From: BOG-908 sp963692875
Lineage (GTDB): Bacteria > Pseudomonadota > Alphaproteobacteria > Acetobacterales > Acetobacteraceae
Direction of reading: 5' to 3'
Length of the DNA stretch: 64,000 bases
Assembly (NCBI GenBank): GCA_965198755.1
Contig: OZ240673.1
Span: 3,100,001 to 3,164,000 of the forward strand
Shown piece by piece: positions 1 to 8,745 of the stretch. A program made the position numbers and the translations under genes. The first letter of the stretch is position 1. Each line of letters starts with the position of its first letter. Under the pieces are notes generated by a model. The model ran no database searches and was not told where the DNA came from. It was given only the letters and a program-made list of their open reading frames with translations.

Positions 1-2
1 TC

Positions 3-758
3 TACCGCCCGCTCTACCTGATCGAGGCGCCGATCCTGTTCACCAACCTCGAGACCGCCGAGTTGGTGAAGTACGCGGCGAACTCCTTCCTGGCGATGAA
101 GGTCACCTTCATCAACGAGATGGCCGACATCTGCGAGCGCGCCGGCGCCGACGTGCACGACGTGGCGCGCGGCATCGGCCTGGACGGCCGCATCGGCCGC
201 AAATTCCTCCACCCCGGCCCCGGCTTCGGCGGCTCCTGCTTCCCCAAGGACACGCTGGCGATGGTGCGCATCGCCCAGGACCACGGCACGCCGTCACGGC
301 TGATCGAGGCGGTGGTCGCCGTCAACGACGCTCGCAAGGCCAGCATGGCGGCGCGCATCATCGCGGCCGCCGGCGGGTCCGTGCGCGGCCGCACCGTCGC
401 CATCTTCGGCCTGACCTTCAAGCCGGAGACTGACGACATGCGCGACGCGCCGAGCATCCCCATCGTCGGCCGCCTGGCCGAGGACGGCGCCCAGATCCGC
501 GCCTTCGACCCCGCCGGCATGGAGCAGGCGCGCCCGATGCTGCCGCCTGGCGTCATCTACTGCCGAAACGCGATGGACGCAGCCCAGGGGGCCGACCTGC
601 TGGTGGTGGTCACCGAGTGGAACGAGTTCCGCGCCATCGCTCCAGAACGCCTGCGCGAGGCGATGCGCGGCGACCTGGTCGTCGACCTGCGCAACATGTA
701 CGAAAAGGCCAGCATGATCGCCGCCGGTTTCCGCTACCAGAGCATCGGCCGACCCTGA
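3..758 (+). CDS. ugd: UDP-glucose 6-dehydrogenase, C-terminal part (5' truncated by window edge)
   Basis: Oxidises UDP-glucose to UDP-glucuronate with two NAD+, supplying uronic acid for surface polysaccharides in the cytoplasm. The frame is already open at the window edge and reads YRPLYLIEAPILFTNLETAE, the centre of a UDP-glucose/GDP-mannose dehydrogenase. The catalytic cysteine lies in GFGGSCFPKDT (near base 237), and the NAD-binding C-terminal domain contains FGLTFKPETDDMRDAPS. About 250 residues are visible of a usual 430-450. Its stop overlaps the next start by one base (TGATG), so the two are probably co-transcribed. Only the missing N-terminus limits certainty. Confidence 0.93.
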   Translation, partial: YRPLYLIEAPILFTNLETAELVKYAANSFLAMKVTFINEMADICERAGADVHDVARGIGLDGRIGRKFLHPGPGFGGSCFPKDTLAMVRIAQDHGTPSRLIEAVVAVNDARKASMAARIIAAAGGSVRGRTVAIFGLTFKPETDDMRDAPSIPIVGRLAEDGAQIRAFDPAGMEQARPMLPPGVIYCRNAMDAAQGADLLVVVTEWNEFRAIAPERLREAMRGDLVVDLRNMYEKASMIAAGFRYQSIGRP

Positions 759-2284
759 TGGCCTCTGGCTTGCTACGCGTGCTCGCCCGGCTTGCCTGCC
801 TTCTCGCCTGCCTCGCTGCCGCCGCCGGGCCGGCGCGCGCCCAGGCGGTCATGCCGCATTACGGCACGCTGGCGGCCGAGCCGGACCCGCGCGACTTTGT
901 CAGCCGGGTGGACACGCAGCTGAACCTGCTGGGCGACCTGCTGCGGTTCGGCGGCGTGGACGTCGCCTGGCTCGGGCTGCGGCAGGACGGCCAGGGCGCG
1001 CCGCGCCGGCCGACGCCCTACGAGGTGCGCGACGCGCTGGCCACCGCTAACGCCATGGGTGCGACCGTCGTCAGGCTGCCTGGCCTGGCGTCCACCGCCG
1101 GCTGCCCGCTCTGCCTGGAGACCTCGCCCGGCCAGTTCAACCCCGACGTCTTCGCGCAGATCGACCTGGTGCTGGACGCGGCGCGCGACCTCGGCCTGAA
1201 GGTCATCATACCGCTTGCCGATAACGGGGCGGATTGCGAAGGCGCCGGCGCCGGCGGGGTGATCTGCGCCGTGGGCAGCACGCGCAATGCGGCTGGCCGC
1301 GCGGCGTTCTTCACCGATGCCGGGCTGCGCGCGGCCTATACAAAGCGGGTACTGACCATCGTCGGCCACGCCAACGCCACCACCGGCACACCGTATCGCG
1401 ACGACCCGACGATCCTCGCCTGGGAGGATTGCGACGCCTGCGCAACAGGCGGCAACGACCGCGCGGTGTCCGCCTGGTCGGAGGAGCTTGGCCAGGCGAT
1501 CAAGGGCGAGGACACGCGGCACATCTACGAGACCGGCGCCTTTGCCGGCCGGATCGGCCGCGCCGCACGCGCGCCCGTCGACCCGTCGCTGTACGCCACG
1601 CCGCACGTCGACATCGTCGGCGACCGGCTGGCCGTAACCGGCGACGCCGCCGCGTCGCGCACCCTGGTTGCCGAGACCGTGGCGTTGGTGGGCAAGGCGG
1701 GGCGCGCCTACGTGCTCGACAGCTTCGGCTGGTCGCCCTCGCTGTGGAAGACCGAGGCCGATTTCGACGGCTGGCTCGATGACCTGGCCAGAACGCGCGA
1801 CATGGCCGGCGCCATCGTCTGCTGCCTGCAGTCGCACGCCGACCAGGGCGGGTTCCTGCTGCCGCAGCCGCCGGCGGCACCCGGGCAGGCCGCGCTGTAC
1901 TTCCCCGGCCTGACCACCGCCGACGCCAACCTCGAGACCATGCGCCTGCGCGACCGTGCCCTGCGCCGCTTCAACTTCGCCATGGCGGAGGTGACGCTGG
2001 CGCCGTCCTACCTGATGCCGCCGCAGCCGGAGATCCTGGCCGTCACGCACGGACGCGTGGCCTGGCGGGGTGCTGCCGGCGCTGCGGACTACACGATAGA
2101 GCGTGCGACGGATCCTGGCTCGCTGGGCGGCTGGACCTCGGTGTGCCCGGCCGACTGCGACAAATCCGGCGCCGGCGTATGGCAGGACCCGAACCCGGTC
2201 TCAGGCCAGGTCTGGTACCGGGTGATGCCGCTGAACATCAACGGGCACCACGCCTACCCGTCGGAGCCGGTTCAGCAGAAGTGA
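758..2284 (+). CDS. Secreted GH5 mannanase-like protein lacking both catalytic glutamates
   Basis: A 508-residue protein with an N-terminal signal peptide (basic start, Leu/Ala-rich core, cleavage near GPARAQA). The middle matches the beta-mannanase-type GH5 barrel in order: VVRLPGLAST, LDAARDLGLKVIIPLADN, a TGTPYRDDPTILAWE strand. The C-terminus looks like a fibronectin-III or carbohydrate-binding module (ADYTIERATDPG, WYRVMPLNINGHHAYPSEP). Family members have NEP after the ILAWE strand; here it reads DCDAC, so the acid/base Glu is absent. The nucleophile strand reads AYVLDSFGW, with Ser where Glu belongs. I chose ATG 758 because it gives the signal peptide and overlaps the ugd stop; the longer reading from 617 is out of context. 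It probably binds rather than cleaves polysaccharide. Confidence 0.75.
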   Translation: MASGLLRVLARLACLLACLAAAAGPARAQAVMPHYGTLAAEPDPRDFVSRVDTQLNLLGDLLRFGGVDVAWLGLRQDGQGAPRRPTPYEVRDALATANAMGATVVRLPGLASTAGCPLCLETSPGQFNPDVFAQIDLVLDAARDLGLKVIIPLADNGADCEGAGAGGVICAVGSTRNAAGRAAFFTDAGLRAAYTKRVLTIVGHANATTGTPYRDDPTILAWEDCDACATGGNDRAVSAWSEELGQAIKGEDTRHIYETGAFAGRIGRAARAPVDPSLYATPHVDIVGDRLAVTGDAAASRTLVAETVALVGKAGRAYVLDSFGWSPSLWKTEADFDGWLDDLARTRDMAGAIVCCLQSHADQGGFLLPQPPAAPGQAALYFPGLTTADANLETMRLRDRALRRFNFAMAEVTLAPSYLMPPQPEILAVTHGRVAWRGAAGAADYTIERATDPGSLGGWTSVCPADCDKSGAGVWQDPNPVSGQVWYRVMPLNINGHHAYPSEPVQQK

Positions 2285-2353
2285 AGTCAGAACTTTAGTG
2301 CCTTGGTCCCTGAAGTCGGACTCATACCAACCGTCGTTGTTTCAACCGGTGAC

Positions 2354-2493
2354 AAGCGAAGCAAGCGGTTCTTTTTTGAAAAAAAGAACCAAAAAACTTT
2401 TGTTCCCTTGGGCGCGCGCTGTGGGAAGCTCCGCGACAGCCGGACCAAAAGTCTTTTGCTTCTTTTCTTCAGAAAAGAAGGCCTTGGCTTCCC
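2354..2493 (+). repeat. AB element 1 (full, A-to-B)
   Basis: Type copy. Arm A: an AAGC-rich end, then hairpin GTTCTTTTTT/GA/AAAAAAAGAAC, then CAAAAAACTTTTG. Centre: GC-rich, about 35 bases, ending CCGCGACAGCC. Arm B: AAAAGTCTTTTGC, then hairpin CTTCTTTTCT/TC/AGAAAAGAAG, then GGCCTTGGCTT. The arms are inverted relative to each other, but the GCGACAGC box always sits beside arm B, so copies have a direction; '+' here means A on the left. It fills the 2285-2598 gap, where I see nothing else. It lies between two convergent gene ends. Confidence 0.95.
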
Positions 2494-2598
2494 TGCCGGA
2501 CTTCGAAGGGTCAAGATCCAGGGCCGCTGGTATCCTCAAAGAACCGCGGCAGCCGCCCAAAAACCCGGTTTTTCCTCGATAAGGAAGCACGAGCGTCC

Positions 2599-3258
2599 TC
2601 AATAGATAGACAAACTCCCCAGGGCATTGGTCGCGCCAAGCGTCTCCACCCGCTGCAACAGCGCCCGGCGCGCCTTGGCAGCATCCCCCGACAACTGCAC
2701 CAGGCTGCCAATCTGCCCAGGCCGCAGCAGAATTGAGCCGATCAGGCGCAACACCCCGATCCCTCCCGACCGGTCCAGCGCTGCCACCGCCGCCGGCGGC
2801 AACGCCCGGTCTGCCGGGTCGCACACCGCACGCAGCACGCCGTAGGGCACCACCGCGCGGCCGGCTGCGCTTGCCACCGCGCCGCTCTCCAGGTCCACCG
2901 CCTCTGCCCGCGTGCCGGCCCAGCGCTCCGCCTTGCCGGCCACGGAGGCCACCACCGCGTCGCCGGCCAGCAGCGCGTCGCAGGTGGCGCCGCCAAGTGC
3001 CGCGGAGATTGACGCGTTGGTGGGAATGCGCCGTCCGTGCAGAAGCACGTTCGCCGGCACCACGATGTCGCCCGCCGCAAGCGCCGGCGACAGCCCGCCT
3101 GCCAGGCCGAAGCTGATCAGCGCGGAGGCACCGGCGTCCAGCGCGCGGTCGGCGGCCAGGGCAGCGCCGCGGGCGTCGCCGCCGCCGATGAAAACGCGGA
3201 CACCCAGGGGGCGGAGAAGCTTTGCTTCGGCTTTCAGGCCGACGATGAAGGCTAGCAA
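2599..3258 (-). CDS. hpnG: Hopanoid-associated nucleoside phosphorylase HpnG
   Basis: In hopanoid synthesis HpnG removes adenine from adenosylhopane to give ribosylhopane. The 219-residue product fits the phosphorylase superfamily: IVGLKAEAKLL near the N-terminus, ISFGLAGGLSPALAAGDIVV (loop after the central strand) and AVDLESGAVASAA (substrate-binding acidic motif). It is the last gene of the hpn operon. Upstream codons run into AB element 2, so the start is most likely TTG at 3258, giving a normal family length; that TTG comes from the terminal AAGCAAGG sequence of the element. Longer readings would translate the repeat. Sure of family and role; moderate on exact start. Confidence 0.88.
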   Translation of the reverse strand: MLAFIVGLKAEAKLLRPLGVRVFIGGGDARGAALAADRALDAGASALISFGLAGGLSPALAAGDIVVPANVLLHGRRIPTNASISAALGGATCDALLAGDAVVASVAGKAERWAGTRAEAVDLESGAVASAAGRAVVPYGVLRAVCDPADRALPPAAVAALDRSGGIGVLRLIGSILLRPGQIGSLVQLSGDAAKARRALLQRVETLGATNALGSLSIY

Positions 3259-3386
3259 GGCAAGCAGTTCTTTTTTGAAAAAAACAACCAAAAAACTTTT
3301 GTTCCCTGGGTATGCGTCTGTGGGAGAGTCCGCGACAGCCGTGCCAAAGGTTTTTTGCTTCTTTTCAAAAAAGACGGCCTTGCCTT
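3255..3386 (+). repeat. AB element 2 (full, A-to-B)
   Basis: Fills the whole hpnG-shc spacer. Centre of the TGGGTATGCGTCTGTGGG subtype with CCGCGACAGCC. Arm B is slightly damaged (CTTCTTTTCAAAAAAGACGG). Arm A overlaps the hpnG start region and arm B ends at the shc stop codon. Confidence 0.95.
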
Positions 3387-5371
3387 TAGATCCCCCAATC
3401 CACCCGCCGCTGGTTGCCACGCTGCAGGTTCCGGAAGCGCGACATCGCCAGCAACGGAAAGAACAGGCGGTAGCCGTGATACTTCAGGTAGAACACCCGC
3501 GGGAAGCCGACTGCGGTGTATGGCGCCTCGTCCCACTCGCCGTCCGGCTTTTGCGCCGCCGCCAGCCAGGCGATACCGCGCGCGGCGGCCGGGTGGTCCG
3601 CTTGGCCTGCACCCATCAGCGCCAGCACCGCCCAGGCGGTCTGTGAGGGCGTGCTCTCGGTGTAGCGGCCGTGCGGGGCGTCGGCGTAGCTTTCCTCGTC
3701 CTCGCCCCAGCCGCCGTCCTCGCGCTGCACGGAAACCAGCCAATCGCAGGCGCGCACCATCGCCGGGTCGTCCGCCGGGATGCCAGCCGCGTTCAGCCCG
3801 TTGATCACCGACCAGGTGCCGTAGATGTAGTTGGTGCCCCAGCGGCCGAACCAGCTGCCGTCGGTCTCCTGCTCGCGCCTTAGATAGGTGATGGCGCGCG
3901 CCACCACCGGGTGGTCGGCCCCCATGCCGATCTGTGCGAGGAACCCCAGGCAGCGGCCGGTCACGTCGGCGGTCGGCGGGTCGAGCAACGCGCCGTGGTC
4001 GGCGAACGGGATGTGGTTGAGGTAGGAGTGGGTGTTCTCCGGCTCGAAAGCGCCCCAGCCGCCGTCGCTGCTCTGCATGCCGATGACCCAGTCGCGCGCC
4101 CGGGCGATCGCCTCGTCGTGCGCCGGGTCGCCGTTGCGGGCCAGCAGCATGCCCACCAGGGCCGTGTCATCCACGTCCGGGTAGTGGTCGTTTGCGTATT
4201 GGAACGCCCAGCCGCCGGGGGCCACGTCGGGCCGGCGCACCGCCCAGTCGCCCTTCACGTCGAGGATCTGCCGGGCCGCCAGCCAGTCGCTGGCCGCCTC
4301 CACCGGGGCGCGGCCGCCAGTGTCGTACAGGTCGCAGCCGTAGCCGGCCTCTGCCATCGCAACGCCGGCAAGTCCGGTGTCCCAGATCGGCGAGACGCAG
4401 GGCTGCACGTAGGCGCGCTCGCCGTCGTCGACGATCAGCTTGCGGACCGACAGCCAGGCCAGCGCGGCGTCCGGGTGGGCCGCCTCGTAGCCGAGAGCGG
4501 CGAACATCATCACGCTGTTGGCCATGGCGGGGTAAATGGCGCCCAGCCCGTCCTCCCCGTTCAGCCGCTCGGTGACGAACGCCACCGCCTGCTCGATGGC
4601 GCGCGCCCGCACCTTGGCGGGGAAGAAGCGTCCGCCGCGCTTGAGTGCGATGTCGAGTGCCTTGAACGCGTGGCCCCAGTAGCTGCGGTAGGGCCCACGG
4701 ATGTAGTCGCGGATGTGCTCGGGCGGGCGGGTGAACAGCTCGCGGATGTGCACGCCGCGCGGGTTGGCAGCGCGCGGCTGCAGCGTCATCAGCACCAGCA
4801 GCGGCACGATCACCGTGCGCGACCAGTAGGACACCTTGGAGAGGTGGAAGAAGAACCACTCCGGCAGCAGCATGATCTCCACCGGCATGGTGGGGATCGC
4901 ACCCCACGGCACCTGGCCGAACAGGGCCAGCTGGATGCGGGTGAACACGTTGGTCCGCTCAGCGCCGCCGGCCGCCAGGATTGCCGTTCGCGCCCGCGCC
5001 ATGTGCGCAGCTTCTGGGCTGTGGCCGAGGCATTTCAGCGCGAAATAGGCCTTCACGCTGGCGGACAGGTCGAAGGCGCCGTCGTGGAACAGCGGCCAGC
5101 CGCCGTGCTCGCCCTGTATTTCCAGCAGGTAGACGGCGATGCGCGCCTGCAACGCCGGATCGATCCGGTCGAGGTAGTGCTCGAGGAGGATGTACTCGGC
5201 CGGAATGGTGGCGTCGGCTTCCAGCTCGAATCGCCAGTGACCATCCGCGTTCTGCCGCCGGCACAACGCGTTTGCCGCACGCTCGATCCCGGCCTGCAAA
5301 GCCTCGTCGTGCAGCCTGGTCGGAGCGTCGGATGCGGCCGATTTGGTCAGTGTCTGGCTATGCATACTCAT
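3386..5371 (-). CDS. shc: Squalene-hopene cyclase
   Basis: Cyclises squalene to hopene/hopanol at the membrane, the committed step of hopanoid formation. The 661-residue length is typical. The catalytic acid motif is present as DVDDTALVGMLL (DxDD type), and QW repeats occur throughout, for example QNADGHWRFELE, QSSDGGWGAFEPENT, QETDGSWFGRWG, QREDGGWGEDEESY. The C-terminus PRVFYLKYHGYRLFFPLLA is characteristic. ATG at 5371, followed two codons later by a second ATG. It lies 9 bases after hpnE and is surely in the same transcript. The stop codon touches AB element 2. Confidence 0.97.
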   Translation of the reverse strand: MSMHSQTLTKSAASDAPTRLHDEALQAGIERAANALCRRQNADGHWRFELEADATIPAEYILLEHYLDRIDPALQARIAVYLLEIQGEHGGWPLFHDGAFDLSASVKAYFALKCLGHSPEAAHMARARTAILAAGGAERTNVFTRIQLALFGQVPWGAIPTMPVEIMLLPEWFFFHLSKVSYWSRTVIVPLLVLMTLQPRAANPRGVHIRELFTRPPEHIRDYIRGPYRSYWGHAFKALDIALKRGGRFFPAKVRARAIEQAVAFVTERLNGEDGLGAIYPAMANSVMMFAALGYEAAHPDAALAWLSVRKLIVDDGERAYVQPCVSPIWDTGLAGVAMAEAGYGCDLYDTGGRAPVEAASDWLAARQILDVKGDWAVRRPDVAPGGWAFQYANDHYPDVDDTALVGMLLARNGDPAHDEAIARARDWVIGMQSSDGGWGAFEPENTHSYLNHIPFADHGALLDPPTADVTGRCLGFLAQIGMGADHPVVARAITYLRREQETDGSWFGRWGTNYIYGTWSVINGLNAAGIPADDPAMVRACDWLVSVQREDGGWGEDEESYADAPHGRYTESTPSQTAWAVLALMGAGQADHPAAARGIAWLAAAQKPDGEWDEAPYTAVGFPRVFYLKYHGYRLFFPLLAMSRFRNLQRGNQRRVDWGI

Positions 5372-5380
5372 TCTTAAAAG

Positions 5381-6631
5381 TTACGCACCAGAACGGCCCT
5401 CTATCACGTGATGCGCCGCAGCAAAGCCGGACCTGATCGCACCTTCGATGGTGGCCGGCAAGCCAGTGTCCGTCCAATCACCCGCCAGCACCAGATTCTG
5501 CAACCCTGTTGTGGCCTGTGGGCGACGCCTGTGTTGCTCCGGAGTTGCAGCAAAGGTGGCCCGCTTCTCGCGAATGAGCCGCCAAGGTGGCATCGGCGCC
5601 ACGATGTCCAGCGCGGTGCACACCTCCGCCCAGATCGCCGGCACCAGCTCCTCGCTCGGCCGGTCGGCCAGACGGTTTGCCGCCGAGATCGTTACCGAGA
5701 CTACCTCTGGCTTGGTGAACACCCACTCCGCCATGCCGCCCACCAGGCCCACGAACCCAGCCTCGCCGGGCGGCACGCTCAGCTTGAAGTGAAGGTTTAG
5801 AATCGCCTCGTGCGCGTCCGGCACGCTCAACTCCGGCAACAAGCTGCCGGCAATCGGCGCCGGGGTCGCCAATACGACCCAATCCTCGGCATCGATTGGC
5901 AGGCTGCCCTCCGGCCCAGTCAGGCTCGCCACGCGGCCCTGCTCCGCCTTCAACGCGGAGATGCGGTGGCCAGTCCGAACCTGTCCGCCCAGCGCCTCGA
6001 TCCGCGTCACCGCCGGATCCACGAAGCTCTCCGACAGCCCCTCGCTGGGGAAGTGCGGCACGCAGTTTGCCCCGCCGCGCGCCAGCGACTCCGCAACGAT
6101 CGCCCAGAACAGCCTGGCACTGCCCGAGGCAGCCGGCGTGTTAAGCGCCGAGACGGCCAATGGCTCGATCAGGTTGGCGTACAGCGCGTTGTGCGGCAGC
6201 GTACCGGCAACCGTGGCATCCGCGCCGGCGGTGCGCAGGCGGAGCAGCCCGGCATAGTCGCGCAGCCTCGCACCCGGCACGCCGCGGCCGGGCAGCAACA
6301 CCCACCAGGGCAACAGGCCGACGTTGGGCCGCAGGCACCAGCGCTGGCCGGTGGCCAGGTTGACGAACGGGAACACCGGTGCGCCAGGGCCGCCCAGCGT
6401 GTCGCGCGTGCCCAGCACGTCCAGGTAGCGCATCGCCGCGCGGTTGCCGGACAGCAGCAGGTGGTTGCCGTTGTCGATCCGGCAGCCCAGTTCGCGGTCG
6501 AAGTAGGACCGACAGCGGCCACCGCAGGCGGGGCCGGATTCGTAGACTACGACGTGTCGGCCGGTGCCGGCGAGGTCGAGCGCGGCGGCTAGGCCGGCTA
6601 GGCCGGCGCCTATGATGTGAACTACGCTCAA
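5381..6631 (-). CDS. hpnE: Squalene-associated FAD-dependent desaturase HpnE
   Basis: The flavoprotein that finishes squalene from hydroxysqualene with HpnC and HpnD. The 416-residue protein starts VVHIIGAGLAGLAAALDLA (FAD-binding Rossmann motif) followed by YESGPACGGRCRSY, and ends with the carotenoid-desaturase-like LVLAGDWTDTGLPATIEGA. The start is TTG at 6631, with TAGGA about ten bases upstream; no ATG fits. The gene is separated from hpnD by AB element 3. Confidence 0.95.
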   Translation of the reverse strand: MSVVHIIGAGLAGLAAALDLAGTGRHVVVYESGPACGGRCRSYFDRELGCRIDNGNHLLLSGNRAAMRYLDVLGTRDTLGGPGAPVFPFVNLATGQRWCLRPNVGLLPWWVLLPGRGVPGARLRDYAGLLRLRTAGADATVAGTLPHNALYANLIEPLAVSALNTPAASGSARLFWAIVAESLARGGANCVPHFPSEGLSESFVDPAVTRIEALGGQVRTGHRISALKAEQGRVASLTGPEGSLPIDAEDWVVLATPAPIAGSLLPELSVPDAHEAILNLHFKLSVPPGEAGFVGLVGGMAEWVFTKPEVVSVTISAANRLADRPSEELVPAIWAEVCTALDIVAPMPPWRLIREKRATFAATPEQHRRRPQATTGLQNLVLAGDWTDTGLPATIEGAIRSGFAAAHHVIEGRSGA

Positions 6632-6644
6632 ACGGAGGGATCCT

Positions 6645-6781
6645 AAGGAAGCGGTTCTTTTTTGAAAAAAAGAACCAAAAAACTTTTGCTTCTCGGGGCG
6701 TGCCGGAATCTGAGACTTCTCGCTTCAACGCACGGCGACAGCCAGGACGAGAGTTTTTTGCTGCTTTTTTTCAAAAAAGGA
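6645..6781 (+). repeat. AB element 3 (full, A-to-B, divergent centre)
   Basis: Between hpnE and hpnD. The centre is longer and more diverged (CGGGGCGTGCCGG ... GGCGACAGCC). Arm B lacks its outer GGCCTTGC end and instead merges into the hpnD 3' end, giving hpnD its TGA. Confidence 0.93.
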
Positions 6782-7664
6782 GAATCGAGAAGCGCATCAG
6801 GATGAAGAGCTTCTCCCATGCCGGTACAGAAACGCGCTGGTCGGGCTTGCTCCACCCCCGCCGCTCCAGCCTCTCCAGCACGGCCTGGTAGGTGGCACCC
6901 ATCAGGCGGGCCGGCCGCATCGCCCGCCTGTCGCACCTGGCCATCGCCGCGTGCGCCGAGGCGAAATGCCCCCGCGCCTGGCGCACGGCGCGCTCGCACA
7001 CCTCCGGCAGGCGCGGGCTGGCCAGGGCGGCGGCCGCTTCCGGCGGCACGCCGGCCATCGCCAGCCACTCGCGCGCGAGGTAGAGGCGGCCGCGCCAAGC
7101 GTCCTCGCTGAGGTCGCGCAGGATGTTGGTCAGCTGCAACGCGCGGCCCAGGTGGTGCGCCACCTCGTCGGCCGCCGGCGAAGCGTCGCCGAACGCGCGC
7201 ACCGACAGGCGGCCCACCGCGGAGGCTACCCGGTCGCAGTACAGGTCCAGCCTCTCGGCCGTGGGCGCCACGATCGGCTGCTCGGCGTCCATCTGCATGC
7301 CGTCGATGACGGAGAGGAAGTCGGCCCGCCGCAGCCCGAAACGCTCGGTGGCGAGCTGCAGCACGCGGGCCACCGCCGCATCGTCGCCCGACCCGCCGGG
7401 ATCCATGCGGCCCGGCGCCTGGCCGGTGCAGACCGCGTCCACGCGCGCGCGCCAGGCGTCCAGCCCAGCGCGCTTCTCGTCCATCGGTGCGGATACGTCG
7501 GCGATGTCGTCCACCAGGCGGCAGAACGCGTAGACGGCGTACATCGCCACCCGGCGGTCCGGCGGCAGTATGCGCATGCCGCGGTAGAACGAGGTGCCGG
7601 ACGCGCGCACCAGCCGCGTCACCACGGCCAGGTCCGCCTCGGCGGCGCCCAACGGTGCCGTCAT
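6771..7664 (-). CDS. hpnD: Presqualene diphosphate synthase HpnD
   Basis: Condenses two farnesyl diphosphates to presqualene diphosphate. The 297-residue protein has the prenyl-synthase aspartate motifs: AFCRLVDDIADVS (first) and LTNILRDLSEDAWRGRLYL (second), with YCDRVASAVG between them. ATG 7664 overlaps the stop of the 63-residue ORF upstream by ATGA. The final residues LLF and the TGA come from arm B of AB element 3, so the native C-terminus has been replaced or trimmed by a few residues. It works with HpnC and HpnE. Confidence 0.95.
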   Translation of the reverse strand: MTAPLGAAEADLAVVTRLVRASGTSFYRGMRILPPDRRVAMYAVYAFCRLVDDIADVSAPMDEKRAGLDAWRARVDAVCTGQAPGRMDPGGSGDDAAVARVLQLATERFGLRRADFLSVIDGMQMDAEQPIVAPTAERLDLYCDRVASAVGRLSVRAFGDASPAADEVAHHLGRALQLTNILRDLSEDAWRGRLYLAREWLAMAGVPPEAAAALASPRLPEVCERAVRQARGHFASAHAAMARCDRRAMRPARLMGATYQAVLERLERRGWSKPDQRVSVPAWEKLFILMRFSILLF

Positions 7665-7852
7665 GCGCGCCTGCCCGCCAGATAGGGCGCGAGGCCGGCT
7701 TGCAGGCGGCAGAACATGTATGCGGCGTGCATCGCGACTCGGCGGTCCGGCGGCAGGATGCGCGTGCCGCGGTGGGAAAAGGTGCCGGACGGGCGCACCA
7801 ACCGCGTCACCACGGCGAGGTCGCCCTCGGCGGCACCCAGTGGCGCCGTCAC
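7661..7852 (-). pseudogene. Truncated duplicate of hpnD 5' end fused to hpnC 3' tail (63-residue ORF)
   Basis: A diverged tandem copy of the hpnC/hpnD junction. Its translation begins VTAPLGAAEGDLAVVTRLVR, against MTAPLGAAEADLAVVTRLVR in true hpnD, continues to AAYMFCRL, then switches to the last HpnC residues LAPYLAGRRA and stops. Its GTG start overlaps the hpnC stop (GTGA) and its stop overlaps the hpnD start (ATGA). The duplicated unit is 188 bp. The frame is intact despite many substitutions (RASGTSFYRGM became RPSGTFSHRGT), so translation through it may be maintained. No enzymatic function is possible at this length. Confidence 0.85.
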
Positions 7853-8730
7853 GCGCGCCTGCCGGCCAGATAGGGCGCGGCGGCGGCCAGGCTGGCGGCC
7901 ACGTCGGCCGGGCGCAGCTTCACCCGCGTGGCGAGCGGGTCGCCGTGGCGCAAGCGGCGGGCGAGGCGGCGCGAAAGGCCCAGGATCACCGCCGTCTCCA
8001 GCCGCAGCCGGCGGTCGCGCACGCGGCGGGGCAGGGCGGCCGCCTCCTCGTTCAGCGCGTCGCAGCGGTCCAGCAGCCGGCCGATCACCTGCCGCAGGCC
8101 GGGCGTCTCGGCCGGTCCGCGCACTGCGTCGACGGAGCTGCCGGCGGCGTCCAGCCAGTCCTGCGGCAGGTAGCAGCGGTCCAGCCCGGCCAGGTCGCGC
8201 GCCATGTCCTGCAGGTGGTTGAGCACCTGCAGTGCGGCCGACAGCGCGTCGGACGGCGGCGTGCAATCCGCCGCCTCGCCGTGCAGGGCGAGGACGTGCC
8301 GGCCGACCGGCATGGCGGAGTAGCGGCAGTAGTCCAGCAACTCGTCCCAGCTGGCGTAGCGCGTTTTGCCGGCGTCCTGGCGAAAGGCACGCAGCAGGTC
8401 CTGCGCGTGGGCGGCGGTCACCCCCGTCTCGGCCAGGCTGGCGCGCAGGCCGAGTGCCGAGGGCGACCCCTGGCCGACGCGTCCGAGCAGCACCGCCTCC
8501 ATCATGTCCAGCCGTGCGACCTTGTCGGCCGGCGCAAGCTCCGGGCTGTCGGCGATGTCGTCGGCGTTGCGGGCAAAGGCGTAGAACACGTGCACGTGGC
8601 GGCGCAGCGCCGGCCGCACCAGCACGGAGCCGACGGGGAAGTTCTCCTGCCCGCGGTGCTTGCCGGACCAGGCCTCCACGTTGCCGTCGTCGGCCACCAA
8701 GCTATCGGCCACCCCGCTCATCGACGCCAT
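7849..8730 (-). CDS. hpnC: Hydroxysqualene synthase HpnC
   Basis: Converts presqualene diphosphate to hydroxysqualene in the HpnCDE route. The 293-residue squalene/phytoene synthase-like protein contains ENFPVGSVLVRPALRRHVHV, FYAFARNADDIADSPEL (first Asp motif), YCRYSAMPVGRHVLALHGE and LNHLQDMARDLAGLDRCYLP. ATG 8730 gives MASMSGVADS; an internal ATG at 8721 would give MSGVADS and lies in the same ATGAGC context that begins the upstream mini-ORFs, so it is an alternative start. The gene is flanked on both sides by tandem junction duplications. Confidence 0.94.
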   Translation of the reverse strand: MASMSGVADSLVADDGNVEAWSGKHRGQENFPVGSVLVRPALRRHVHVFYAFARNADDIADSPELAPADKVARLDMMEAVLLGRVGQGSPSALGLRASLAETGVTAAHAQDLLRAFRQDAGKTRYASWDELLDYCRYSAMPVGRHVLALHGEAADCTPPSDALSAALQVLNHLQDMARDLAGLDRCYLPQDWLDAAGSSVDAVRGPAETPGLRQVIGRLLDRCDALNEEAAALPRRVRDRRLRLETAVILGLSRRLARRLRHGDPLATRVKLRPADVAASLAAAAPYLAGRRA

Positions 8731-8745
8731 CTCATCGGCGAACCC

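Noticed and set aside
773..2050. Long minus-strand open frames opposite high-GC genes (also 3911-5377, 7594-10134, 38590-40497, 56136-58394, 59977-61995)
   Set aside because: They mirror strongly recognised genes on the other strand and show His/Arg/Gln-rich antisense composition.
2298..2605. Lysine/phenylalanine-rich small proteins (FFEKKNQKTF, SFLVLFFKKE types) appearing at many places
   Set aside because: They are all translations of AB elements in various frames; no ribosome site or independent conservation.
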